A stretch of 64,000 nt of DNA from Niallia taxi (GCF_004005475.1 NZ_RZTZ01000006.1:240589-304588), one strand, 5' to 3'; positions 26,558-36,562 are shown, counted from the first letter of the stretch. Program-made: numbers and translations. The notes: generated from the letters alone by a model not told the origin.

Positions 26558-27898
26558 TCAAACAGCTGCTTTATTTTTTTTCTCTAATTCAGAATAAATT
26601 TTCTCCATTTCTTTATTTGAATTGATTGGATAATATTTAATCATAAATAAAGCAAGCAGACATACAAAACCTGGTCCAACGGTTCTCATTATGTTAATAC
26701 ATAGAAATGTTGCATTATTTTGAATTTCTTGATTTGGAACATAGCCTGTGGAATCAAGAAGCAGTCCTGCAACTCCTGCCGATACTGCGAACCCAATTTG
26801 GATAGATAGGGCATTGAGTGAAAAAAGGACACCATCAGATCTTTTGCCTGTTTTAAACTCTGTGTAATCAGCTAAATCGGCCATTAACGCCGTCATTGAT
26901 ACAAGCACTAAACCTATAAAGAAGGACACCAGCACTGCCAAGATAAAATACACAGCAGGATATTGTATTGGAGCAAAGAACATGATAAGACTAAATACCA
27001 TTATCCCAATGAAAGAACTTACAGTTATCCTTTTATTCCCCCATTTTTTTGTAAAAACTGGGGCAAAGATAGACCCAATGACTTTAGCTCCTAATGTCAA
27101 AAACATATATATTGGGATTAACTCAGGCTTTTTCATATAATAAGTCAAATAATATAAACCTACTGCATTCTGTAATCCAAAACATAATCCATAGCTTAGA
27201 ACTACTGTAACTACTGATAGCACACCTTTATTATTTAATATTACTTTAAAATATTCTTTAAGTGTTGGCGGTTCTGTTTTTCTTTTGTACTGTTCTTTCG
27301 TATTGAAAAATGTAAAAAAAGAAAATATTGCACCTAAGACTGCAACAATTACTGCCAGATAAAAATAGCCTGTTTGGTCGTCTCCTTTACCAAAATAATG
27401 AATGACTGGCAATGCAAAGGTAGATACAATTAATCCTCCAACTGCCGTGAAGACTCTGCCAAAGGAGATAAGCTCCGTCCGCACCTTTGTATCTTTAGAT
27501 AAACTTGGAACTACTCCCCAGTAAGCGACATCATAAATGGTAAAGCAAATTCCTGCAAGATTGTATGTGATTAATGCATAAACAAATTTCATCCCTTCAC
27601 TCATATCTGGTGCTGTAAATGTAAGTATCGTAAATACAGCAAAAGGTATGGGAACAATAAGAAAATATGGTCTAAACTTACCGAAGCGAGTATTCGTACG
27701 ATCCACCATCATTCCGATAAGAGGATTTGATACTCCATCCACCAATTTTGTAATTAACAGAACTAATCCTGCCAAGGAGGCTGTCAGGCCGAATACATCT
27801 GTATAAAATATTATTAGATAGGCTGAAATAATTCCATTAAATAAATCTTTGCCTAAACTGCCTGTTCCAAAAAATAATTTTTGTCGGAAATTTAACAC
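26558..27898 (-). CDS. GPH-family sugar:cation symporter
   Basis: The 446-residue protein has about 12 membrane segments and the glycoside-pentoside-hexuronide symporter signatures FYTDVFGL near the N-terminus, DGVSNPLIGMMVDRTNTRFGKFRPY and ADLADYTEFKTGKRSDG in the central loop. GPH carriers import glycosides with Na+ or H+. I use the GTG at 27898, six bases after AGGAGGAG; the ATG upstream overlaps that site. It lies downstream of the GH78 rhamnosidase gene on the same strand, so the likely cargo is a rhamnose-containing glycoside. A hairpin separates the two genes. Confidence 0.88.
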   Translation of the reverse strand: MLNFRQKLFFGTGSLGKDLFNGIISAYLIIFYTDVFGLTASLAGLVLLITKLVDGVSNPLIGMMVDRTNTRFGKFRPYFLIVPIPFAVFTILTFTAPDMSEGMKFVYALITYNLAGICFTIYDVAYWGVVPSLSKDTKVRTELISFGRVFTAVGGLIVSTFALPVIHYFGKGDDQTGYFYLAVIVAVLGAIFSFFTFFNTKEQYKRKTEPPTLKEYFKVILNNKGVLSVVTVVLSYGLCFGLQNAVGLYYLTYYMKKPELIPIYMFLTLGAKVIGSIFAPVFTKKWGNKRITVSSFIGIMVFSLIMFFAPIQYPAVYFILAVLVSFFIGLVLVSMTALMADLADYTEFKTGKRSDGVLFSLNALSIQIGFAVSAGVAGLLLDSTGYVPNQEIQNNATFLCINIMRTVGPGFVCLLALFMIKYYPINSNKEMEKIYSELEKKNKAAV

Positions 27899-27957
27899 TT
27901 TGTCTCCTCCTAGCATTCATTCTATTTTTATAATGATAAAAAATACAACTAGAGTAT

Positions 27958-28007
27958 AAAACATCCTTCCCCTTATAGGACGTTTTTTTTAGAAGAAGGA
28001 TGTTTTT
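27958..28007 (-). terminator. hairpin between rhamnosidase and symporter genes
   Basis: AAACATCCTTC and GAAGGATGTTTTT pair around a 26-base loop. It may attenuate read-through from the rhamnosidase gene into the symporter gene. Confidence 0.65.
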
Positions 28008-28025
28008 GCAGTTATCTGAGCTTAT

Positions 28026-30749
28026 TTAATTGAAGACCGTATCTGAATAAGTAAAACAGTAAGAACCAGAGCCAACCGTAAAATGGACCCCATCTTCTAC
28101 CTCATTAGCTGACTTGATTCCCTCTCCAATACTCCATCTTTGTCCTCCTTCCAATACATTGCCTAATAAAGCATTCGGAAGAAGAATATCTGCTGTTGTA
28201 TTCACAGGGATTTGTACTTTAACTAAGATTTGTTCCTCCTGCATGCTCCAGTTAGTTTCAATCCTCCCATACGGAGAAATAAGAGAGCCCTTAGCATACG
28301 TTAATTCTCCATTTGAAAAATGAGGTTGTATCCGAATACGCTTATATCCCGCTACCTGCTCATCCATATCCAATCCTGCAACATAGCGGTACAACCAATC
28401 ACCAATTGCTCCATACGCATAATGATTAAACGAGTTCATCGCATCACTCCAGAAGGTACCATCTGGTTTAATGCCATCCCAATGCTCCCAAATAGTTGTC
28501 GCTCCTTTCGTAACCGAATACAACCAAGATGGATAGCTTTCTTGTAGCAGCAGCTTAACAGCTGTGTTGTGATAACCATTTTGCGAGAGAACTAAACATA
28601 GGTATGGTGTACCAACAAAGCCGGTGGTCAAATGATAGTCATTCTGAACAACTAATTCATTTAAATCGTGTGCAACTTGTTTACGAACCTCTCCTTCTAC
28701 TAAATCAAACATGAGAGGCAGTATATGCGCAGTTTGTGTATTTGCAGCTATCCTGCCATCTGAAGTGAGGTAGTTCTCATGAAAGCTTGTAACTATCCCT
28801 TTTAATAGTTTATTGTAGATATGTAAATCATTTTCTTCGCCGAGCACCTGTGCACTATCCCGAAGAATCCTTGTCGATAGTGCATAGTAGGCGTTTGCAA
28901 CTAAGTATTCCGGTGTTGCACCATAATAGCTGTCTTCTTCAGCATCTAAAGCTAGCCAATCGCCAAATTGGAATCCTGTATTCCATACAAATTCATTGTC
29001 TCCTTGACTTCGTATATATTCGACCCATGCTTTCATACTTTCATACTGCTCAGCAAGCAAGCGATTATCACCATAACAAAGGTAAAGTGTCCATGGACAT
29101 ACGGAAGCTGCATCTCCCCATGCTGATGAAGTATACGTCTCATCTCCCCATGTCTTCTTACCAGATCTCCGCACGAAATTAGCTAATACGTCTGGAACTA
29201 CATATGGCACACTGCCATCAGACTTCTGATCTGCTTTTAAGTCACGCAGCCACTTCGTAAAGAATGGGCCAACATGATAATTAAATGCAGCAGTTCGAAT
29301 AAAAACCTGTGCATCCCCAGTCCAGCCTAGACGCTCATCACGTTGAGGGCAATCTGTTGGCACATCTAGAAAGTTCCCCCTTTGTCCCCACATTATGTTG
29401 CTTTGCAGCTTGTTTACCAGTGGGTGCGAACATTCAAATTTACCAGTCGGCTCCATATCTGAATGCATGACTTCACCAGTAAAGATTTCTTTGAGCAGCT
29501 TATGATTTTGTTCTTGTTCAGGAAAGCCTTCAATCTTAACATATCGAAAGCCTTGGAACGAAAAATAAGGAGCATACGTTTCCACACCACCGCCTTTGGC
29601 TGTATAAGTGACCATTTGTTTTGCTGAACGGAGATTACCAGTATAAAAGTTTCCATCCTTATCTAAGATTTCTGCATGCTGTAAGGTAATACAGATCCCA
29701 GTAGGAACATTCAGAGTCATACGGATACGGCCAACCATGTTTTGTCCCATGTCGAGAAGAGTATCCCCAGTGGGAGTTTGAATAATCTTCTTGGGCCTAA
29801 TAGTTTCAGTTACCTTAGTGGGCCAATTCTCTTGTGCAACTAAAGTATTAATTGGGAGATTAAGGATAGTCGTCCTATACCAATTGGAATCCTCATAATC
29901 TCCACTAGTCCAGCCGTCTTTTTCCAAGCGGGCGTCATATGTCTCACCAGCAAAGAATTCAGATAATAAAATGGGCCCTGTATGTGACTTCCATGTTGAA
30001 TCAGTTGAAACTACTTCCTCTGTGCCATCATCATATTGAACATGAAGCTGTAACAATACTCCTCGGCGGTCACCGTAAAAATTTCTTCTAGGTATAAATG
30101 ACACCTCCCCTTTATACCAGCCATCCCCTACCATGACACCAATTCCATTCGCTCCATTTTGCAGCTGACTAGTGACGTCATATGTTTGGTATTGATGACG
30201 ATGAAGATAGCTGGTCCATCCAGGCGCCAATAAATCTTCTCCAACTTTACTGCCATTTAAATAGACTTCATAAACCCCCGCAGCAGTGGCATAAAGACGT
30301 GCAGAGTGAATGCCTTTTTTCAGATGAAAATTTCTTCTTAATAAAAAAACAGGGTTAGCATGTGGATCAATGCCAGTTGAATCTGGTGTAATCCAACTAG
30401 CTTTCCATTCAATCGTAGTCAGAAAAGCGGTTTCCCACCATGAAGTTTCACTCCAGCCAGATTCCCTTCCGCAGTTATCCCAGACCTTAATTCTATAATG
30501 ATAGCGAGTACGGGATTCAAGTTTCGGACCAATATAATCAACATGCAAAGATTGGTCGGATTCAATTCGGCCAGTATCCCAGATAGGAAACTCGAAGTTT
30601 CCGTCTGGTCCTGTGACTTGAATCTGATAAGCTCGCTGATACGTCCCTCTTTTTTCTGAATCAAGCACCCAGCTCAATCGGGGAGTTTGTATATCTGTAC
30701 CAAATAGGTTTGTTCTGTATTCACATGTTACTTTTTTTATCAACAACAT
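28026..30749 (-). CDS. alpha-L-rhamnosidase, GH78
   Basis: The 907-residue protein has the GH78 layout: an N-terminal Fn3-like part (TPRLSWVLDSEKRGTYQRAY), two beta-sandwich domains (GVYEVYLNGSKVG, LAPGWTSY) and the alpha/alpha barrel containing DVPTDCPQRDERLGWTGDAQ (462-481) with catalytic acidic residues, ending in a beta domain. It releases terminal L-rhamnose from glycosides. There is no signal peptide, so it acts on imported substrates, in keeping with the symporter gene downstream. AAGGAGG lies 11 bases before the ATG. A cre-like site and a divergent AraC regulator indicate catabolite control and substrate induction. Confidence 0.93.
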   Translation of the reverse strand: MLLIKKVTCEYRTNLFGTDIQTPRLSWVLDSEKRGTYQRAYQIQVTGPDGNFEFPIWDTGRIESDQSLHVDYIGPKLESRTRYHYRIKVWDNCGRESGWSETSWWETAFLTTIEWKASWITPDSTGIDPHANPVFLLRRNFHLKKGIHSARLYATAAGVYEVYLNGSKVGEDLLAPGWTSYLHRHQYQTYDVTSQLQNGANGIGVMVGDGWYKGEVSFIPRRNFYGDRRGVLLQLHVQYDDGTEEVVSTDSTWKSHTGPILLSEFFAGETYDARLEKDGWTSGDYEDSNWYRTTILNLPINTLVAQENWPTKVTETIRPKKIIQTPTGDTLLDMGQNMVGRIRMTLNVPTGICITLQHAEILDKDGNFYTGNLRSAKQMVTYTAKGGGVETYAPYFSFQGFRYVKIEGFPEQEQNHKLLKEIFTGEVMHSDMEPTGKFECSHPLVNKLQSNIMWGQRGNFLDVPTDCPQRDERLGWTGDAQVFIRTAAFNYHVGPFFTKWLRDLKADQKSDGSVPYVVPDVLANFVRRSGKKTWGDETYTSSAWGDAASVCPWTLYLCYGDNRLLAEQYESMKAWVEYIRSQGDNEFVWNTGFQFGDWLALDAEEDSYYGATPEYLVANAYYALSTRILRDSAQVLGEENDLHIYNKLLKGIVTSFHENYLTSDGRIAANTQTAHILPLMFDLVEGEVRKQVAHDLNELVVQNDYHLTTGFVGTPYLCLVLSQNGYHNTAVKLLLQESYPSWLYSVTKGATTIWEHWDGIKPDGTFWSDAMNSFNHYAYGAIGDWLYRYVAGLDMDEQVAGYKRIRIQPHFSNGELTYAKGSLISPYGRIETNWSMQEEQILVKVQIPVNTTADILLPNALLGNVLEGGQRWSIGEGIKSANEVEDGVHFTVGSGSYCFTYSDTVFN

Positions 30750-30864
30750 CGTTGTGCTTACCTCCTTATCATTTCAAATTTTTAAAAAGAACTAAACACG
30801 AAATCATGGTATTTGATTAGAGTTTAGTTGTCTTATTATCAAACATTTTTTAAACTCGAGTTAA

Positions 30865-30878
30865 TTATAGCGCTTACA
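30865..30878 (-). promoter_or_regulatory. cre site upstream of the rhamnosidase gene
   Basis: On the minus strand TGTAAGCGCTATAA fits the CcpA consensus TGWAANCGNTNWCA at 13 of 14 positions. It lies in the divergent intergenic region. Confidence 0.65.
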
Positions 30879-30951
30879 ATTATAAAAATATTTGGTAATA
30901 TTACTATAAATACATGGTAATCTAATCATTTAAAAAAGGAGGAAAAACTTA

Positions 30952-31839
30952 ATGAATAGAAATATAGAAAGTTTCAAGGGGAAGAAATATTTTTCAAAGG
31001 ACTTATTTATTTATTTAAATAGATTAGAAGAGGATTTTTTAAGACCTCACCATTATCATGATTTTATTGAAATTACGATCATTGAAGAGGGCAGCGGATT
31101 TCATTATGTTAATGAAAAGGTCCTTAAAGTGCAAAAAGGAGATTTATTTGTGATTCCCATTGGGGCATCACATGTTTTTCGTCCCTCCTCTTCCAATTCA
31201 AAGAATAAGCTTATAGTTTGTAACATCCTTTTTGATTGCCAAGTCTTAAAACAGATAGTAAATACATCAATTGTTCATGGTGAGAATTCATTTGCAAAAT
31301 GGTGTACTCAATTAGAAAATAATAACACTTTTGATTACCTGCATTTAAAAGATGACCATGATACCTGTTTACCATTACTTCGCTCCATGTTTGTAGAATT
31401 CCAAGAAAAACAAATTGGGTATTCCCTTATTTTAAATGCTAAATTACGAGAACTATTAATCAAATTATTCCGTATTGAATACCGAGCATTTCCTAACTTA
31501 AATCCTAAAATAACCTCCTATGCCATAAATGAAGTTTTGTCATATATGCATCAAAATTTACATAAAATGATAACTTTAGCCGACATGGCCAGTCTCATGA
31601 ATATAAGCGAAAGTCATTTTGTACGCATATTCAAGAAATATACAAATCAAACCTTTATTGAATACTTACAAAATATCCGAATTGAAAAAAGTTGTCATCT
31701 ATTGCTTCATACTGATTTCAGCATTAAAGAAATCAGTTATCTAGTTGGGTACACTAATATAGATTATTTCCGTGAACTTTTTGTAAAAAAAATAAGTGTC
31801 TCTCCAAAGGCATATAGAAAAAAGAATGCTATCTTGTGA
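30952..31839 (+). CDS. AraC-family regulator of the rhamnoside locus
   Basis: The 295-residue protein has a cupin-type N-terminal sensor (RPHHYHDFIEITIIEEGSG, KGDLFVIPIGASHVFRP, about 30-90) and two C-terminal helix-turn-helix motifs (ITLADMASLMNISESHFVRI and STDF-like IKEISYLVGYTNIDYFRELF). This is the RhaR/RhaS layout. AAGGAGG precedes the ATG. It is divergent from the GH78/GPH genes and should activate them in response to rhamnose or a rhamnoside. Confidence 0.85.
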   Translation: MNRNIESFKGKKYFSKDLFIYLNRLEEDFLRPHHYHDFIEITIIEEGSGFHYVNEKVLKVQKGDLFVIPIGASHVFRPSSSNSKNKLIVCNILFDCQVLKQIVNTSIVHGENSFAKWCTQLENNNTFDYLHLKDDHDTCLPLLRSMFVEFQEKQIGYSLILNAKLRELLIKLFRIEYRAFPNLNPKITSYAINEVLSYMHQNLHKMITLADMASLMNISESHFVRIFKKYTNQTFIEYLQNIRIEKSCHLLLHTDFSIKEISYLVGYTNIDYFRELFVKKISVSPKAYRKKNAIL

Positions 31840-31925
31840 GCTTCAGACAATATATCATTGTAGTGTCACACATTTTTCTTGTAATACTCCCTCACCAAAC
31901 ACTTATAACTCCTAAAAAAATAAAA

Positions 31926-31969
31926 AAAAAAACGTCTAATCCCATATATACCAAGGGTTTAGACGTTTT
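31926..31969. terminator. bidirectional terminator after the AraC gene
   Basis: AAAACGTCTAA-CCC and GGGTTTAGACGTTTT pair, flanked by A- and T-runs. The stem sequence resembles the rpmE2 terminator. The rest of 31970-32226 shows no gene, only a small AGCTCTT/AAGAGCT palindrome near 32091. Confidence 0.8.
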
Positions 31970-32226
31970 AACGTTAAAAAGATTACTGTGTTTACCAATA
32001 ATTTATGTAAAGAATATACTCAACCTAATGGTCATACTTAAACTATCACACTCTCTCGTAAGTAAACAGTTTAATGAAGAAACTGAACGTTAGCTCTTAA
32101 AGAGCTTAAGACCTTCTTCGCGCCCACAAATATATCTAGTTCACTAATCCAAGTTAATACTCATTACTTTTTTCATGATACTACCCTAAGCTTGGCGCAT
32201 ACCTACCTTTTTGATAACGTTTATAA

Positions 32227-33045
32227 TTATGAAACAATATTATATCTCTTTAAAAACTTCCTTCCAGCCAATGCAAATAACCGATCCATAGAGAAACCCA
32301 TTAATCCTAGAACAACTAGCCCTACAAATATCCAATCTGTCTGGAAGTACAATCTCGCGTTCCAAATCATGAACCCTACGCCTTCATTGGCCGCAACCAT
32401 TTCTGCGCCGATGATTGCCATGAAAGATGATCCCATAGCAAGCTTAGCTCCTGTGAAAATATAGGGGGTAGCTGCTGGGATTATAACATATCGCAATACC
32501 TGGAAATCACTTGCTCCCATGCTATTTGCAGAACGTATTTTATCCTCAGATATGGAAAGCACTCCAGTTAATGTATTAATTGTAACAACAAAAAACGTTG
32601 CATACATAATTAGGAATATTTTCGATTGTTCACCAATCCCAAACCAAAGCATAAATAAAGTGATAAACGCTAGCGGTGGAATAAAGCGGACAAAATTTAT
32701 CACTGGTTCAACAAGTAGTCGAATTGTTTTATTGCTGCCAATAAATAATCCCAACGGAATAGCAACAATATTTCCGAGGAACCAGCCGATCAGCACACGT
32801 ACTAAACTATATGCCATATAAATGAATAATGAGCCATCACTTCCAAGTTCAAATGCTCCCCGTAATGTGGCAAGTGGACTTGGCAAAAATTGCGGATCAG
32901 AGAAATGAGCAGCAACTGTCCATATCACTAGTAATCCGATCCAAGTAATAATTCCTGTTTTTAAAATCTTTTTCCAATAAAATTTAAACGGCAGTTTTTT
33001 CTCTAATGGTTTTGATTTTAATTCCTGCTGCACGATCGTTTTCAT
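32227..33045 (-). CDS. ABC transporter permease, sulfonate/taurine type
   Basis: The 272-residue membrane protein has about six segments and the BPD permease EAA-type loop (MGASDFQVLRYVIIPAATPYIFTG), as in SsuC/TauC/NrtB. AGGAGG precedes the ATG. It is the last gene of a four-gene unit with an ATPase, a binding lipoprotein and an aryl-sulfotransferase-like enzyme, so the cargo is probably an organosulfur compound. The exact substrate is inference. Confidence 0.85.
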   Translation of the reverse strand: MKTIVQQELKSKPLEKKLPFKFYWKKILKTGIITWIGLLVIWTVAAHFSDPQFLPSPLATLRGAFELGSDGSLFIYMAYSLVRVLIGWFLGNIVAIPLGLFIGSNKTIRLLVEPVINFVRFIPPLAFITLFMLWFGIGEQSKIFLIMYATFFVVTINTLTGVLSISEDKIRSANSMGASDFQVLRYVIIPAATPYIFTGAKLAMGSSFMAIIGAEMVAANEGVGFMIWNARLYFQTDWIFVGLVVLGLMGFSMDRLFALAGRKFLKRYNIVS

Positions 33046-33056
33046 CTTATTTCCTC

Positions 33057-33827
33057 CTAATCAAAATGCGATTGAACAACTTTATAATACTCATTGAAAT
33101 TTGGACTAGTAATTTCTCGTGGATATGGCATGTCGATTTGATAGGATTGAATTATTTTAGAGGATGGTCCAACTGACATAATCCCAATCCGTTGACCTAG
33201 CGTAAGTGCCTCTTGAATATCATGAGTAACAAATATCACTGTTTTATTTGTTTCTGTCCAAATCCTTATTAACTCCTTCTGCATCGTTCGCCTTGTCATT
33301 GCATCTAAAGCACCAAATGGTTCATCCATTAGTAATATTTGCGGATCATTAGCTAAGACTCGTGCCAATTGAACGCGCTGTTTCATTCCGCCGGATATCT
33401 CATTAGGGAATTTTTGATTATGGCCTATTAACCCAGCTAATTTAATATAATGGTTTGCAATTTCTTTCCTTTTTGCTGTCGGTACTTTCTTCATTTTCAA
33501 TCCGAATTCCACATTTTCTTCTACAGTCAGCCATGGAAATAATGCTGAATCGGCTGATTGGAAAACAAACCCTCTATTCTCTTCCTTTGCTGTCGACTGG
33601 CTCTGAATCGTCAACTCTCCGCTGGACTTCTCTATAAATCCAGCAAGAATATTTAATAATGTGGATTTCCCGCAGCCACTTGGACCTAGTAAAATATAAA
33701 ATTCCCCTCTATTTATCGTTAAATCGACATTTTCCAATACAAAGTTTCCTTGATCATGATTTTCTGAAAATGATTTTGATAAACCCTTTAAGACAATATT
33801 AGGAGGATCTGTGTGAACTATTGTCAT
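33057..33827 (-). CDS. ABC transporter ATPase, sulfonate/taurine type
   Basis: The 256-residue ATPase shows Walker A GPSGCGKST (48-56), signature ISGGMKQRVQ and Walker B ILLMDEPFGALDAMTR, the pattern of the SsuB/TauB/NrtD group. AAGGGAG precedes the ATG. It ends 11 bases before the permease gene and lies behind an intergenic hairpin after the binding-protein gene. Confidence 0.9.
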   Translation of the reverse strand: MTIVHTDPPNIVLKGLSKSFSENHDQGNFVLENVDLTINRGEFYILLGPSGCGKSTLLNILAGFIEKSSGELTIQSQSTAKEENRGFVFQSADSALFPWLTVEENVEFGLKMKKVPTAKRKEIANHYIKLAGLIGHNQKFPNEISGGMKQRVQLARVLANDPQILLMDEPFGALDAMTRRTMQKELIRIWTETNKTVIFVTHDIQEALTLGQRIGIMSVGPSSKIIQSYQIDMPYPREITSPNFNEYYKVVQSHFD

Positions 33828-33859
33828 TTAATTTACTCCCTTCTTACATATCGGATAAT

Positions 33860-33885
33860 GGTGGATTCGCAAAACCGAATCCACC
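33860..33885 (-). promoter_or_regulatory. intergenic hairpin after the binding-protein gene
   Basis: GGTGGATTCG and CGAATCCACC form a perfect 10-bp stem with a 6-base loop and no T-run. Such stems commonly stabilise the upstream message and give the binding protein in excess over ATPase and permease. Confidence 0.6.
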
Positions 33886-33891
33886 TTCCCC

Positions 33892-34893
33892 TTACTCGCT
33901 TTTATATGTTACTGCCTCAGGCAGGGCCTCCTGCAACACATCTAACGCCAGTTTATCCTCGATATTGTAGTCTTTTTTTAATAATCCCCTGTCTAGGAGC
34001 CATTGTTTCATTTCGCTTAAGTGCTTTATATCCTCATCTGTAAACCCAATAGTATAATTGATATTTTCTAAGTCTCGTAATGTATCCTCTTTTTTGACTT
34101 TCAATTCCTTGTAGGCAATTTCTGCTGTTCCATCAGGGTTTTCTTTAACATAAGCAATCCCTTCTTTAATGCCTTTCAATAGATTTACAACAGCTTTTTC
34201 GTTATTTTTAACAAATTCTTTATTGGCAACAAGATAACTGCTTGTGGAAACATTAGCTGAAGAAAGGTCGTCGATTTTATGTACTCCCTCAATTGCTTTT
34301 AACTTCTCTAATACTGCTCCACTCGATAAAACGGCATCAATATCTCCTTTTTTCACGCCAACTATTGCTTCATCAGGTGTGCTGAATGGCACGTATTCAA
34401 TATCCTTTTCACTTACGCCAATTGTCGCAAGATAATTAGCCCAATGATATTCCGATACTGTTCCTTTTGCGACACCAATTCGTTTCCCTTTCAAATCAGC
34501 AGGTTTATCTATTCCCTTTACGGCCACAAATTCAGATTCTTTAATCGTTGCTTCTGTGCTGTGTGACAAGGAGGAAATGACAACTATATCGCCTCTGTTT
34601 AATGAGTTCAAAAGGACATAATCTGCTGCTAACCCTGTGTCTGTTTGTTCTGTCAGTAATGCATTGATTGTATCGATTCCATAGGCAAAGTTAGAGATTT
34701 TTGGGTCGATATTCAAATCCGAAAAAAATCCTTCTGCATTTGCCGCCCTAATTTGTAAGGAGCCGCCTGCAGCTGTATCAATTCCAATCTTAATGGCATC
34801 CTTACCTCCACTACCTGAAGTGGAGCTGGAGCAGCCTGCTAATAAAACAGCTAACAACATCATGAAGGCTGCAATTTTAAATTTTTGTTTCAT
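33892..34893 (-). CDS. ABC transporter substrate-binding lipoprotein, SsuA/TauA-like
   Basis: The 333-residue lipoprotein has a lipobox (LLAGC, Cys21) and the NMT1/SsuA-type pattern: IKIGIDTAAGGSLQIRAANA, then DLKGKRIGVAKGTVSEYHW and VPFSTPDEAIVGVKKGDIDA. Proteins of this group bind aliphatic sulfonates, nitrate or thiamine precursors. GGGGGG precedes the ATG. Its place after the aryl-sulfotransferase-like gene, 25 bases apart, favours a sulfonate or sulfate ester. Confidence 0.85.
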   Translation of the reverse strand: MKQKFKIAAFMMLLAVLLAGCSSSTSGSGGKDAIKIGIDTAAGGSLQIRAANAEGFFSDLNIDPKISNFAYGIDTINALLTEQTDTGLAADYVLLNSLNRGDIVVISSLSHSTEATIKESEFVAVKGIDKPADLKGKRIGVAKGTVSEYHWANYLATIGVSEKDIEYVPFSTPDEAIVGVKKGDIDAVLSSGAVLEKLKAIEGVHKIDDLSSANVSTSSYLVANKEFVKNNEKAVVNLLKGIKEGIAYVKENPDGTAEIAYKELKVKKEDTLRDLENINYTIGFTDEDIKHLSEMKQWLLDRGLLKKDYNIEDKLALDVLQEALPEAVTYKSE

Positions 34894-34918
34894 TAAGAAT
34901 CCCCCCTTTTAAAACTAT

Positions 34919-36355
34919 TTATTTTGTCTCTTTTTCATCAAACCGTGCTACGCAAAGAGCACCTTCCCCGAATGATGCAGCCCCTTTTACTTCAACTGCT
35001 GAATCAATTCCGCTTGGAGCCGCATTTGGCACTCTAAATGTTTCAACTGCCAATGGATGTATCTCCACTTCTTCTGGTTTTTCAAGCTGAGGAACCCAGC
35101 CGTAAGGAACTCTGTAAGCTCGGTATACCATATTGGAATTACGGTTATTTTTAAATGGTGAAATATACTCCCAAACTATTTCATGTTCTGTGTTTACTTC
35201 AAAAATACGACCATTCGCACCTTCTGTAATTAACGTATTTCCATTTTCTAAACGCTGAGCAGAACTGATATAAGGGCTATAAAAGCGAAACGAATCTGTA
35301 GGAGCTTGATAGTTTGCTTCTTGTCCTGTATACTGCCATACAATTTCGAGGGTAACAGGATCAATTTCCAAAACTCGTGAATGATCACGCAAAGCGTTTT
35401 TCGTACCGTCTGGAGAGCCGGGATTCGGAGCTCCATAACCTCCCCATCCACCGTTATCAAATACGAGGAGATTTCCTTCGCCAGGCAGTCCTCTTGGAAT
35501 AATATGAGCATGATGCTGCCCGATAATCCAACCAATTTCCTTTAATTCCTCTGTAGAAAAATCGGGTCCAATTTGCCAAACAATTTTGCCAGAACGTTTA
35601 TCCGTTATGCCAATGATATTGGCTTCACGGGCATCCCAGATGATATTGTCAGGATGAAATCTTTCATCACCATTATCATAATGACGATTTGGCCCAATCG
35701 CAGAAATGGAGTTTATATGTAGCCAATCACCAGACTCATTACCAAAGAAACGACGATTTGGCTGTTCATAAATTGTTTTTTTCGCCTCTTCATCAAATTG
35801 CAATTCATCAAAATGATCACTGAATGACCATTCCCATACAATATCTCCATTCCAATCCACTTCAAGAATGACATCATCTAATAGCTCATATTTAGAAATA
35901 TTCAAGTTGACAACATTACGGTGTGCAAGCACTAGTGTATTGCCTCCATCAATTTTCGGCTCCAGCCCAGGCGCATAATACCCCACAGGGCTACCCTCCC
36001 GCTGATAGTCATGATGCGCTCTTGCAATCCATCTACCTTCATAGCCCGGATCAGTAATAAATTCATGTTTGTCAAACTTCCAAACAACGTTACCGTCAAA
36101 ATCTACTTGTGCCACATCTCCCTCATCCTGAAAACCATGCTGTGGATCTCTGTTAAAAGTATGTCCCAATACATAGCCTCCTGGGAAAATCTTATTCGGA
36201 AATCCTCTCAAGCCTTTCCACAAATGTACCTCTCTTCCATTCATATCAATCAATAATGCCCCTAGATCTGGTGCTTGGAAGATAGTGTAACCGCTCCAAG
36301 CCTTATTTGGTGAATAAATTGTCGCACCTGTCGGATAAATAGTAGGATGTCCCAT
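34919..36355 (-). CDS. aryl-sulfotransferase-like beta-propeller protein
   Basis: The 478-residue protein resembles the bacterial arylsulfotransferase (ASST) family, with repeated propeller blades such as GREVHLWKG, GNVVWKFDKHEF, GDIVWEWSFSDH, GKIVWQIGPDF and LEIVWQYTGQE. A conserved GQHHAHIIPRG may hold a catalytic His. ASST enzymes move sulfate between phenols without PAPS. Unlike exported ASST enzymes it has no signal peptide. I use the ATG at 36355 (AGGAG nine bases upstream); a TTG at 36361 is less likely. It heads an operon with a sulfonate-type ABC transporter behind a leader terminator. A lyase-like role in sulfur scavenging is also possible. Confidence 0.75.
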   Translation of the reverse strand: MGHPTIYPTGATIYSPNKAWSGYTIFQAPDLGALLIDMNGREVHLWKGLRGFPNKIFPGGYVLGHTFNRDPQHGFQDEGDVAQVDFDGNVVWKFDKHEFITDPGYEGRWIARAHHDYQREGSPVGYYAPGLEPKIDGGNTLVLAHRNVVNLNISKYELLDDVILEVDWNGDIVWEWSFSDHFDELQFDEEAKKTIYEQPNRRFFGNESGDWLHINSISAIGPNRHYDNGDERFHPDNIIWDAREANIIGITDKRSGKIVWQIGPDFSTEELKEIGWIIGQHHAHIIPRGLPGEGNLLVFDNGGWGGYGAPNPGSPDGTKNALRDHSRVLEIDPVTLEIVWQYTGQEANYQAPTDSFRFYSPYISSAQRLENGNTLITEGANGRIFEVNTEHEIVWEYISPFKNNRNSNMVYRAYRVPYGWVPQLEKPEEVEIHPLAVETFRVPNAAPSGIDSAVEVKGAASFGEGALCVARFDEKETK

Positions 36356-36470
36356 ATTCAATTTCTCCTTTTAAAATAATTTTTCAAATCGGTTTAATCG
36401 GATTAAATCGCAAAAGTTAATAATAGTCTTTACTCAATGCCCCCTCCTTATCGAACGATCAGTAGCTAAC

Positions 36471-36519
36471 AAAAAAGAGATTCAATGAAATACATCTTAT
36501 GCATTTCATTGAATCTCTA
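36471..36519 (-). terminator. leader terminator of the sulfotransferase/ABC operon
   Basis: AGAGATTCAATGAAAT and ATTTCATTGAATCTCT pair perfectly over 16 bases and are followed on the minus strand by TTTTTT. The stem lies 45-90 bases downstream of a good promoter and about 115 bases before the first gene. A competing hairpin (GAATC-GA-CTAG ATCA CTAG-A-GATTC) shares its left arm. Confidence 0.75.
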
Positions 36520-36562
36520 GTGATCTAGTCGATTCTTTATTTATTGTTTAATTCTGAAAATT

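Noticed and set aside
31836..32093. 85-residue plus-strand frame after the AraC gene
   Set aside because: It reads through a terminator hairpin and poly-A tract and has no similarity to any family I know.
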